Shown in pieces: positions 1 through 5,394 of a stretch of DNA of 5,394 nt. The first letter of the stretch is position 1. Each line of letters opens with the position of its first letter. The notes below the pieces were generated by a model that made no database searches, had not been told where the DNA came from, and saw only the letters and a program-made list of their open reading frames with translations. Position numbers and translations under genes: made by a program. The DNA is taken from NCBI GenBank assembly GCA_013372875.1, contig JABXIW010000003.1, positions 1-5,394 on the forward strand, in the 5' to 3' direction. The DNA comes from Gammaproteobacteria bacterium (GTDB lineage Bacteria > Pseudomonadota > Gammaproteobacteria > Enterobacterales > Kangiellaceae).

Positions 1-1595
1 TACAAACGAAAATTAACACCGACTCCCCGCTCTACAACAAGAACCATCAGCATATGTCTGAGTTGGTCGAAACCCTATGTGGCGATATTACGACGATCAA
101 GCAAGGCGGAGGTGAAAAAGCGATTAAAAGGCAGCGCGCAAAGGGCAAATTACCTGTCAGGGAGCGTATTACTGCGTTACTGGATAGCGATTCAGATTTC
201 CTTGAAATTGGTCAGTTTGCAGCGTGGCAAGTCTATGAAGAACCCATACCCTGCGCGGGCGTTGTCGCGGGTATAGGTAAAGTCAACGGTATCGACTGTA
301 TGGTGCTCGCCAACGATCCTTCGGTCAAAGGCGGAACCTATTACCCGCTTACCGTTAAAAAGCATCTGCGCGCGCAGGAAATTGCCCAACGTTGTCACTT
401 ACCATGTATCTATTTGGTCGACTCCGGCGGCGCTAACCTCCCCCATCAATCAGAAGTCTTTCCAGATAGAGATCATTTCGGCCGTATCTTCTTTAATCAG
501 GCACGCATGTCAGCCCAAGGCATACCACAAATCGCGGTGGTCCTTGGTTTGTGTACCGCAGGAGGCGCGTATATTCCTGCGATGGCTGACGTTTCAATCA
601 TCGTTAAACAGCAAGGCACTATCTTTCTCGCTGGACCACCACTGGTGAAAGCCGCTACCGGTGAAGTCGTGACCGAAGAAGAGTTAGGCGGCGCAGATGT
701 TCACTGCAGAAAGTCAGGCGTTGCAGATTATTATGCTCAGGATGAACACCACGCAATGGAACTGGCAAGACAAGCCATCGCCAATACTAACACTGCAAAT
801 GTTGGCGAGACGCCATCAGAGTTTCACAAACCTCGATATGACGCCGACGAGCTATATGGAATCGTTAACGCTGATCTTCGACTCTCATTTGACGTGCGTG
901 AGGTTATCGCAAGGCTGGTCGATGACTCAGACTTTGATGAATTCAAGGCCTTGTACGGGGCCACTTTAGTCTGCGGTTTTGCACGATTGGAAGGGCAATT
1001 GATCGGTATTGTCGCCAATAACGGCATCTTGTTTTCGGAATCTGCACAAAAAGGCGCGCACTTTATTGAGTTATGCGCGAAACGAAAAATCCCACTACTC
1101 TTTCTACAAAACATCACCGGATTTATGGTCGGTAAAAAGTACGAAGAAGGCGGGATTGCAAAACACGGCGCGAAGCTTGTTATGGCCGTTGCGTGTGCGG
1201 ATGTGCCAAAGTTCACCATCATCATAGGCGGCTCGTATGGCGCTGGAAACTACGGCATGTGCGGCCGGGCTTACGATCCAACCATGATGTGGATGTGGCC
1301 AAACGCACGTATTTCCGTAATGGGCGGAGAGCAAGCCGCTGGCGTGTTGACTCAGGTGCGCAAAGAGATAAACCAACGTCGCGGCGAAGAATGGTCCGAG
1401 CAAGAAGAACACACTTTCAAAGAATCGATCATAGACTTGTATGAGACCCAAGGGCATCCGTACTTTGCCAGCGCAAGATTATGGGACGACGGCATCATTG
1501 ACCCGAAAGAGACGCGAAACGTGCTTGCACAAGCGTTAATAGCTGCGCTCAACGCGCCAATACCTGATAGCGAGTTTGGCATTTTTAGAATGTAA
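1..1595 (+). CDS. liuB: Methylcrotonyl-CoA carboxylase, carboxyltransferase (beta) subunit, 5' partial
   Basis: This is the carboxyltransferase half of the biotin-dependent enzyme that turns 3-methylcrotonyl-CoA into 3-methylglutaconyl-CoA in cytosolic leucine breakdown. Numbering from the Met at 54, the N-terminal carboxyltransferase domain spans about residues 20-275 and includes GGGEKA (18-23), SGGANLP (124-130) and [13 protein letters not shown] (167-179). The C-terminal domain, about 280-510, carries [18 protein letters not shown] (392-409) and GGEQAAG (424-430). The glycine pairs 170-171 and 396/398 sit where the family forms its two oxyanion holes. The Met at 54 is probably not the start: the frame is open to the window edge, the 17 upstream codons (including TKINTDS) resemble the conserved family N-terminus, and no ribosome binding site precedes 54. 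The 530 visible residues approach the usual length of about 535, so only a few codons are missing. The closest alternatives are geranyl-CoA or propionyl-CoA carboxylase beta; linkage to the hydratase and lyase genes favours methylcrotonyl-CoA. Confidence 0.93.
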   Translation, partial: QTKINTDSPLYNKNHQHMSELVETLCGDITTIKQGGGEKAIKRQRAKGKLPVRERITALLDSDSDFLEIGQFAAWQVYEEPIPCAGVVAGIGKVNGIDCMVLANDPSVKGGTYYPLTVKKHLRAQEIAQRCHLPCIYLVDSGGANLPHQSEVFPDRDHFGRIFFNQARMSAQGIPQIAVVLGLCTAGGAYIPAMADVSIIVKQQGTIFLAGPPLVKAATGEVVTEEELGGADVHCRKSGVADYYAQDEHHAMELARQAIANTNTANVGETPSEFHKPRYDADELYGIVNADLRLSFDVREVIARLVDDSDFDEFKALYGATLVCGFARLEGQLIGIVANNGILFSESAQKGAHFIELCAKRKIPLLFLQNITGFMVGKKYEEGGIAKHGAKLVMAVACADVPKFTIIIGGSYGAGNYGMCGRAYDPTMMWMWPNARISVMGGEQAAGVLTQVRKEINQRRGEEWSEQEEHTFKESIIDLYETQGHPYFASARLWDDGIIDPKETRNVLAQALIAALNAPIPDSEFGIFRM

Positions 1596-1619
1596 CCGCG
1601 CAGTTAAATAGACGTTCAC

Positions 1620-1625
1620 AAGGAA
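1620..1625 (+). promoter_or_regulatory. Ribosome binding site of liuC
   Basis: AAGGAA lies six bases before the ATG at 1632, with the AGGA core seven bases away. It supports that start over the later internal GTG codon at Val-18. The 36-bp gap after liuB shows no terminator or clear promoter, which fits a single operon transcript. Confidence 0.7.
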
Positions 1626-1631
1626 ATCATT

Positions 1632-2477
1632 ATGCAGGAAAGACAACCAAGCATTGTTCCAAACGCTCAACGACACAATGATGTGCTTTGGCAGGTTGAC
1701 GAATTCGGTGTTGCAACGCTGACACTGAATCGAACAAAGAAACACAATGCCTTTGATGCCTGCATGATTGATTTGCTCATCCATCGCCTAGACTATCTCG
1801 CACTGAGAACCGATGTGCGTTGCTTAGTGCTGCGCAGTAATGGCAAACACTTTTCCTCCGGTGCGGACTTGGCTTGGATGCAATCGATGGCAAACAGTAC
1901 CCGAAAAGAAAACCTTGTGGATGCACAAAACCTTGCTCGCTTAATGGAAACGTTAGATGCCTTTCCCCAACCCACCATCGCTGTCGTACAAGGCTCAGCC
2001 TTTGGCGGCGCATTAGGGCTAATTTGCTGCAGCGATATCGCTATCGCCAGCAAGTCTGCTCAGTTTTGCTTGAGTGAAGTCAAATTGGGTTTGGTACCCG
2101 CCACTATTGCACCGTATGTGATGCGTGCGATGGGCAATCGACAGGCGCGTCGTTACATCCTCAGTGGAGAGGTTATCCCAGCGGCTAAAGCGCAGCAGTT
2201 TGGTATCGTGCATGAAGTGAAAAAAGATGACGAGCTTGAATCATGCGTAAGCAAAGTCGTCGCTTCTTTGCTACTCAATAGCCCAGATGCGATGAGAAAA
2301 GCGAAAGCACTGTGCGAACAATGTCACCAAAATCCCATTGATTCTCAGCTTATCCGCTATACCAGCCAATTGATCGCCGATATCCGTGTATCGCCTCAAG
2401 GGCAAGACGGTTTACAAGCTTTCTTAGAAAAACGGCCTCCGAGCTGGGTCCATCAACCTGATGCGGAGGAAGAATGA
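1632..2477 (+). CDS. liuC: Methylglutaconyl-CoA hydratase, crotonase family
   Basis: This 281-residue protein is an enoyl-CoA hydratase/isomerase-fold enzyme, assigned to the step 3-methylglutaconyl-CoA to HMG-CoA. Visible crotonase features are NRTKKHNAFD (33-42), HFSSGADL (73-80, first oxyanion-hole strand), QGSAFGGALGL (120-130, second oxyanion hole at Gly-126) and LSEVKLGLVP (147-156). Aligned without gaps to rat enoyl-CoA hydratase, the second catalytic Glu (Glu164) is kept as Glu-149, but the first (Glu144) is replaced by Gly-129. That pattern agrees, from memory, with bacterial LiuC proteins. About 16 residues precede the usual family start, with a good ribosome binding site supporting the longer form. 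The C-terminus (FLEKRPPSW plus an acidic tail) is complete. The stop overlaps the start of liuE (ATGA), implying translational coupling. Crotonase sequences alone rarely fix the substrate; the specificity is inferred mainly from the flanking liuB and liuE. Confidence 0.85.
   Translation: MQERQPSIVPNAQRHNDVLWQVDEFGVATLTLNRTKKHNAFDACMIDLLIHRLDYLALRTDVRCLVLRSNGKHFSSGADLAWMQSMANSTRKENLVDAQNLARLMETLDAFPQPTIAVVQGSAFGGALGLICCSDIAIASKSAQFCLSEVKLGLVPATIAPYVMRAMGNRQARRYILSGEVIPAAKAQQFGIVHEVKKDDELESCVSKVVASLLLNSPDAMRKAKALCEQCHQNPIDSQLIRYTSQLIADIRVSPQGQDGLQAFLEKRPPSWVHQPDAEEE
2465..2469 (+). promoter_or_regulatory. Ribosome binding site of liuE inside the liuC 3' end
   Basis: GGAGG lies four bases before the liuE ATG at 2474, within the last codons of liuC. 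With the ATGA stop/start overlap it indicates translational coupling and fixes the liuE start. It also argues that the direct liuC-liuE junction is a working arrangement and not a broken gene edge. Confidence 0.75.
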
Positions 2478-3376
2478 CACTGCCTACTAACGTAACCATT
2501 GTTGAAGTTGGCCCTAGAGATGGACTTCAAAATGAATCACCGGTTTCGACTCGCACTAAAATCCGTCTGATTGATTTACTTTCTGACACGGGTTTGAGTC
2601 ACATCGAAGCCGGCTCATTTGTCTCACCCAAATGGGTTCCGCAAATGGCAGATTCCAAAGAAGTCATGCAAAATATCACGCGAAGAGCCTCGGTGACTTA
2701 CTCGGCACTCACCCCTAACCTCCAAGGGTTAGAGCAAGCCTTAGATGCTGGCGCCAATCAGGTCGCCATTTTCACTTCGACTTCTGAAGGTTTTTGCCAG
2801 CATAATATAAACTGTTCAATTGCAGAGAGCTTGAAACGCTTCGAGCCATTAATGGTTCAGGCCGATAAATACCATGTTCCAGTTCGTGGCTATCTGTCGT
2901 GCGTCGTCGATTGTCCTTACGATGGGGCGACATCTCCAACACAAGTAGCCAACATCTCGCAAGCGTTGATCGAGTTGGGATGCTATGAGGTGTCCTTGGG
3001 CGACACGATCGGGACCGGTACACCTAATCGTATAAAAGAGATGCTGGAATCGGTGCTAGCGCGCATTCCAAACCAACGTTTAGCCGTACACTTTCATGAT
3101 ACATGGGGACAAGCGCTGGCAAATATCTACCAGGCCTTAAGCATGGGCATTAACACGGTAGACAGCAGTGTCGCAGGATTGGGAGGGTGTCCATACGCGC
3201 ATGGTGCATCTGGCAATGTCGCTACAGAAGACGTGTTGTATTTATGCCAAGGCTTGGGCATTGAAACTGGCGTGGATTTGGAGCTGTTAGCCAAAGCAGG
3301 ATGGATGATAAGCGATGAACTGCAACGCCAACCAACATCGAAAGTTTCACAGGCATTACGTCATAGAATGGAATAA
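2474..3376 (+). CDS. liuE: Hydroxymethylglutaryl-CoA lyase
   Basis: The 300-residue enzyme cleaves (S)-HMG-CoA to acetoacetate and acetyl-CoA, the last step of the leucine pathway. It belongs to the HMGL-like TIM-barrel family and is full length for a bacterial member. EVGPRDGLQNE (11-21) supplies the catalytic Arg-15 and metal-binding Asp-16. IEAGSFVSPKWVPQM (44-58) carries Glu-45, and AVHFHDT (204-210) carries the metal-ligand histidines 206 and 208. GLGGCPYAHGASGN (235-248) is the family signature with the flexible-loop Cys-239 and Asn-248. These match human residues Arg41, Asp42, Glu72, His233, His235, Cys266 and Asn275, with one residue less after NE. It overlaps liuC by 4 bp. The operon appears to end here, because the next gene is convergent. 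In other bacteria the same protein is called MvaB. Confidence 0.96.
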   Translation: MTLPTNVTIVEVGPRDGLQNESPVSTRTKIRLIDLLSDTGLSHIEAGSFVSPKWVPQMADSKEVMQNITRRASVTYSALTPNLQGLEQALDAGANQVAIFTSTSEGFCQHNINCSIAESLKRFEPLMVQADKYHVPVRGYLSCVVDCPYDGATSPTQVANISQALIELGCYEVSLGDTIGTGTPNRIKEMLESVLARIPNQRLAVHFHDTWGQALANIYQALSMGINTVDSSVAGLGGCPYAHGASGNVATEDVLYLCQGLGIETGVDLELLAKAGWMISDELQRQPTSKVSQALRHRME

Positions 3377-3389
3377 CGCACTTTGCATG

Positions 3390-3412
3390 ACGGGCTCAAC
3401 TAACCCGCCCGT
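3390..3412. terminator. Short hairpin between convergent genes, possible bidirectional terminator
   Basis: ACGGGC (3390-3395) pairs with GCCCGT (3407-3412) around an 11-base loop; a shorter alternative pairs CGGG (3391-3394) with CCCG (3404-3407). It sits in the 35-bp gap between the liuE stop and the stop of the opposing membrane-protein gene, where a shared terminator is expected. Neither strand has a clear T-run after the stem, so intrinsic termination would be weak and the call is largely positional. Confidence 0.35.
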
Positions 3413-3963
3413 TAGACTTCATAATTCGCTTTGATGCCGATATCAAAGTGCAGTGGCATGCGCCATTTTGCTATAGATAAGTAGGCCATGATCAAACCCG
3501 CAAGAAGCGCAGAGATTGCAACAATGGTTGACTGTTCGAACCACAACGTAAATGTCGTCACAACCAACAACGTAGGTACCAATTTCAAGCCAAGGACTTT
3601 GAAACAGAACGACTCTTTCAACGCAATCCCAGAAAAGGTGACAAAGATAAAGCCTAATGCGAGCCACACTCGATTTAACTCTGGGTCGCAGACCATCAAG
3701 ATCACCCCTATCCAGCCAGACCAACTGATGATAGTGCGAACTGACTTACTGTAAACGTGAATATTACTCGCAGACATTGCACCAGAAATGGCGAATACCG
3801 CAAATACTGCTCTATACCAGCCAGCCATCCCGTCGAGCCATTGACTTTCCAACGCAGCCAACCCCAAAAGAGCGATGGCAAACACACTGATGCCAGCGCG
3901 ATACAAGCAGACGCTCAGCTTATCTAAAAAATCTAATGTTTCTTGATGTTCAGTATTTGCCAT
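3412..3963 (-). CDS. Small integral membrane protein, DUF2301-like
   Basis: The 183-residue protein has a short polar N-terminus and about six hydrophobic helices, near residues 22-40, 46-65, 77-92, 98-116, 127-142 and 146-166. It should therefore be an inner-membrane protein; no cleavable signal peptide is evident. The segment GIALKESFCFKVLGLKL (112-128), between helices four and five, resembles the conserved centre of the uncharacterised DUF2301 membrane family. That match is from memory and no biochemical function is known to me. No catalytic or cofactor motif is visible. The start is supported by AAAGGTG seven bases upstream. It begins 25 bp after the stop of the EamA-type transporter gene on the same strand, so the two are probably cotranscribed. 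It converges on liuE and has no evident link to leucine catabolism. Confidence 0.7.
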   Translation of the reverse strand: MANTEHQETLDFLDKLSVCLYRAGISVFAIALLGLAALESQWLDGMAGWYRAVFAVFAISGAMSASNIHVYSKSVRTIISWSGWIGVILMVCDPELNRVWLALGFIFVTFSGIALKESFCFKVLGLKLVPTLLVVTTFTLWFEQSTIVAISALLAGLIMAYLSIAKWRMPLHFDIGIKANYEV

Positions 3964-3970
3964 CGTCGTT

Positions 3971-3977
3971 CACCTTT
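3971..3977 (-). promoter_or_regulatory. Ribosome binding site of the DUF2301-like gene
   Basis: Read on the minus strand, AAAGGTG ends seven bases before the ATG at 3963. It lies in the 25-bp gap after the transporter stop and supports the chosen start. Confidence 0.6.
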
Positions 3978-3988
3978 AGAGCGTGTAT

Positions 3989-4867
3989 TTACGCTCGCTT
4001 GGGGAAGCGGAATCTGCCGCCAGTGCGGTAAATCACCAAAGAAAAGAGAATCAGCAGACAACCAACAAGTTTATTGGCCGTCAGAACTTCGCCATACCAG
4101 AGAATGCTGAGAACAACCGTCCAAACCGGCTCTAAGATCATAATCAGTGCCGCATTCCCTGCTTGGACAAACTTTTGCCCCATCGTCTGCATAACGTAAC
4201 GCAAACTTGTCGCGAGCAACGTACTGAGCGCAAACCACCACCAAATGGATGAATCCACCTGCTCTGGTCGTGATTCCATCAAGAACGACACCAACAGACC
4301 TAGACAGCCTGCCGAAAACAGCTGCACACAAGTCAGTAGTAATACGGGCAACTTCTGCGAATACTTGCTGTTTACATTAAAGTGTAGCGCCAAGATAAGC
4401 GCCGCTCCAAGAAACCAGAGTTGACTCGCAGACTGCTTCCAACCTCCAGCCAATGAAAGGCACGCTAAACCAATCACCGCAATAGGTAACGAGATCCAAA
4501 AGATGCGCTGAGGGCGTTGTTGAAACATTACCCAAGCCACGATTGGCACGAACAGCATCGAGAGGCTCATAATAAATGCGCCCTCGCCTAGCGTATCGCT
4601 GATTGAAATGGCGTAAATCCACGTCATCACAGCGCCGCCAAGCAGCAAACCTACGCCACTGGCTGCCAACACGTCTTTTAACCGTGCCGCTTTTAGTGGT
4701 CGGTAACACAATGGCAGTAAACAGAGAGAGGCGATGGTAAATCGCAAGCCAATAAAACCAAAGGGAGGCAGCCCTTGTATGGTTTCTTTGGAAAAAATCC
4801 AGCCCAGTGCCGCTATCATCGTAGTGGCCACCAGAATAACGGTCGCTTTGCGTTCTGAGTTAAACAT
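3989..4867 (-). CDS. EamA-family (DMT superfamily) transporter
   Basis: The 292-residue protein shows ten hydrophobic helices, near residues 9-27, 36-53, 65-86, 96-114, 123-140, 149-165, 175-196, 208-223, 237-258 and 264-281. They form the two tandem five-helix EamA repeats typical of drug/metabolite transporters, and the length is normal for the family. Characteristic pieces are GLRFTIASLCLLPL (40-53), SLSMLFVPIVAWVMF (101-115) and LEPVWTVVLSILWYGE (245-260), the last being the usual E-P end of the second repeat. The basic tail (RFRFPKRA) is expected in the cytoplasm. Known relatives export amino acids, metabolites or drugs; the substrate cannot be read from sequence. The ATG at 4867 is the only reasonable start, because an in-frame TGA lies three codons upstream, but its ribosome binding site (GTGAG) is weak. 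It heads a probable two-gene operon with the DUF2301-like gene. Confidence 0.88.
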   Translation of the reverse strand: MFNSERKATVILVATTMIAALGWIFSKETIQGLPPFGFIGLRFTIASLCLLPLCYRPLKAARLKDVLAASGVGLLLGGAVMTWIYAISISDTLGEGAFIMSLSMLFVPIVAWVMFQQRPQRIFWISLPIAVIGLACLSLAGGWKQSASQLWFLGAALILALHFNVNSKYSQKLPVLLLTCVQLFSAGCLGLLVSFLMESRPEQVDSSIWWWFALSTLLATSLRYVMQTMGQKFVQAGNAALIMILEPVWTVVLSILWYGEVLTANKLVGCLLILFSLVIYRTGGRFRFPKRA

Positions 4868-4877
4868 AATTACTCAC

Positions 4878-4903
4878 AAAAAGGCCTGATGAATCGTCAT
4901 CAG
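4878..4903 (-). terminator. Hairpin plus T-run in the transporter leader (terminator or attenuator)
   Basis: On the minus strand CTGATGA (4903-4897) and TCATCAG (4892-4886) form a perfect 7-bp stem with a 4-base loop, followed by GCC and five T's (4882-4878). This has the layout of an intrinsic terminator, though the stem is not GC-rich. It ends only about ten bases before the transporter ATG. It could stop transcription read through from the chemotaxis gene upstream, attenuate the transporter operon, or, as a dyad, bind a regulator. The sequence does not decide between these. Confidence 0.45.
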
Positions 4904-4960
4904 AGGGGATATTTATATCGATTTTAATCTACGAAAGTTATTTATATTCGTATCGCAAAT
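4904..4960 (-). promoter_or_regulatory. AT-rich presumed promoter region of the transporter operon
   Basis: The stretch upstream of the leader hairpin is strongly AT-rich. On the minus strand it offers -10-like hexamers, including TATAAA (4917-4912) and a TAAAAT a few bases further upstream. No convincing -35 box at proper spacing was found, so this is a positional inference only. Confidence 0.25.
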
Positions 4961-4995
4961 GCTGACGAGGTGTGTAATAAGAATGGAAGATGTTA

Positions 4996-5010
4996 ACGTT
5001 TGCGAAACGT
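4996..5010. repeat. Small inverted repeat in the intergenic region
   Basis: ACGTTT (4996-5001) and AAACGT (5005-5010) are perfect 6-base arms around GCG. It could be a regulator site or a small hairpin; no T-run follows on either strand. A repeat this short can occur by chance. Confidence 0.3.
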
Positions 5011-5060
5011 CGGCATTATACATTGCAGGTGAGATTTCATCGAGAAATAACAGCGTGTTG

Positions 5061-5099
5061 CCTTCCTCGCTATAAACGGTATTCGCGAAGCGAGGAAGG
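5061..5099 (-). terminator. 11-bp-stem hairpin downstream of the chemotaxis gene
   Basis: CCTTCCTCGCT (5061-5071) pairs perfectly with AGCGAGGAAGG (5089-5099) around a 17-base loop. It lies 53 bases past the stop of the minus-strand chemotaxis receptor gene, where a transcript end is expected. No T-run follows the stem on either strand; the nearest T's precede it on the minus strand. It may instead be a 3'-end stabilising hairpin or a factor-dependent terminator. The strand assignment follows from position only. Confidence 0.4.
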
Positions 5100-5152
5100 A
5101 AAACTAGAACCGAGAATGGGCTCTTTGAAGCAGAAGTTTTTGAAGCGATTAA

Positions 5153-5394
5153 TTACAAGGTGCGGTTGAACTGTGCGACAGCTTCAACCACTCGGCTTGC
5201 TCCGTCTTGGATATCGTTCATAACATTGCCCGCCTTTTCAGACAGCTCTAGAGTATCAAGCGCCTCTTTTTGACACTGAGAAATCAGTGCAACAGCGTTA
5301 TTGGTGCGCTCTAGATTTTCCGTCACCATCGAGACAATCTCATCTGTCGTGGTATTAGTGCGCATGGCAAGCTGGCGTACTTCATCGGCAACCA
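5153..5394 (-). CDS. Methyl-accepting chemotaxis protein, C-terminal fragment (5' end outside window)
   Basis: The visible 79 or so residues run from VADEVRQLAMRT to a natural stop after QFNRTL. VADEVRxLA is the highly conserved segment just after the signalling hairpin tip of the MCP domain. The remainder is the long helical return arm with heptad-like spacing that leads to the adaptation region. The receptor would sense a ligand and control the CheA/CheW kinase; its sensing and transmembrane parts lie beyond the window, so the ligand is unknown. The Met at 5365 is internal, because the conserved motif continues in frame to the window edge. No NWETF-type CheR-tethering pentapeptide is present at the C-terminus. 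It is the gene upstream of the transporter pair on the same strand, but 285 bp and two hairpins separate them, so cotranscription is doubtful. Confidence 0.92.
   Translation of the reverse strand, partial: VADEVRQLAMRTNTTTDEIVSMVTENLERTNNAVALISQCQKEALDTLELSEKAGNVMNDIQDGASRVVEAVAQFNRTL

Noticed and set aside
824..1225. 133-residue open frame on the minus strand inside liuB (with similar frames at 1104-1457 minus and 1193-1444 plus)
   Set aside because: It lies entirely opposite a well-conserved enzyme, its composition is Ser/Pro/Cys-rich with no recognisable domain, and no ribosome binding site is evident. These are shadows of liuB codon usage.
1596..1631. Promoter or terminator between liuB and liuC
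   Set aside because: The 36-bp gap has no hairpin and no paired -35/-10 elements; only the liuC ribosome binding site is evident.
4990..5010. Possible PurR-like operator around AACGTTTGCG
   Set aside because: Only the right half matches the purine repressor consensus; the left half (ATGTTA) does not, and no purine-related gene is adjacent.
4983..5075. 30-codon plus-strand open frame in the intergenic region, starting MEDVNVCETS
   Set aside because: The only purine-rich ribosome-binding candidate (GAGG) is about 12 bases away, the frame ends in the loop of the 5061-5099 hairpin, and nothing in it is recognisable. A frame this short can arise by chance.
5363..5365. ATG at 5365 (minus strand) as the start of a free-standing 70-residue protein
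   Set aside because: The conserved MCP motif VADEVRQLA continues in frame upstream of this Met to the window edge, so it is internal to a longer receptor gene.

Overview
The window looks like a chromosomal segment from a marine gammaproteobacterium, most likely a Vibrio or a close relative. This rests on protein style, moderate GC content, the leucine-catabolism gene set and the neighbouring chemotaxis receptor; no marker gene is present to settle the species. No phage, insertion sequence, tRNA, rRNA or CRISPR array was seen.

Positions 1-3376 (+ strand) carry the distal part of a leucine/isovalerate degradation (liu) operon. In order they are the carboxyltransferase (beta) subunit of methylcrotonyl-CoA carboxylase (liuB, 5' end cut by the window), a crotonase-family methylglutaconyl-CoA hydratase (liuC) and hydroxymethylglutaryl-CoA lyase (liuE). 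Together they take 3-methylcrotonyl-CoA to acetoacetate plus acetyl-CoA. The biotin carboxylase/biotin carrier subunit (liuD), which usually lies between liuC and liuE, is not there: liuC and liuE overlap by 4 bp. It must be encoded elsewhere if the pathway works.

Positions 3412-4867 (- strand) hold a convergent pair of membrane-protein genes: an EamA/DMT-type transporter followed 25 bp later by a small six-helix protein resembling the DUF2301 family. The two probably form one transcript. A short hairpin lies in the 35-bp gap between the converging transcription units.

Positions 4868-5152 are intergenic. They contain a hairpin followed by a T-run just before the transporter start (- strand sense), an AT-rich presumed promoter region, a small inverted repeat and an 11-bp-stem hairpin. 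Positions 5153-5394 (- strand) are the C-terminal end of a methyl-accepting chemotaxis protein whose start lies beyond the window.

Nothing here amounts to a previously undescribed system. The points most worth a second look are the missing liuD, the replaced catalytic glutamate in LiuC, and the hairpin/T-run in the transporter leader.
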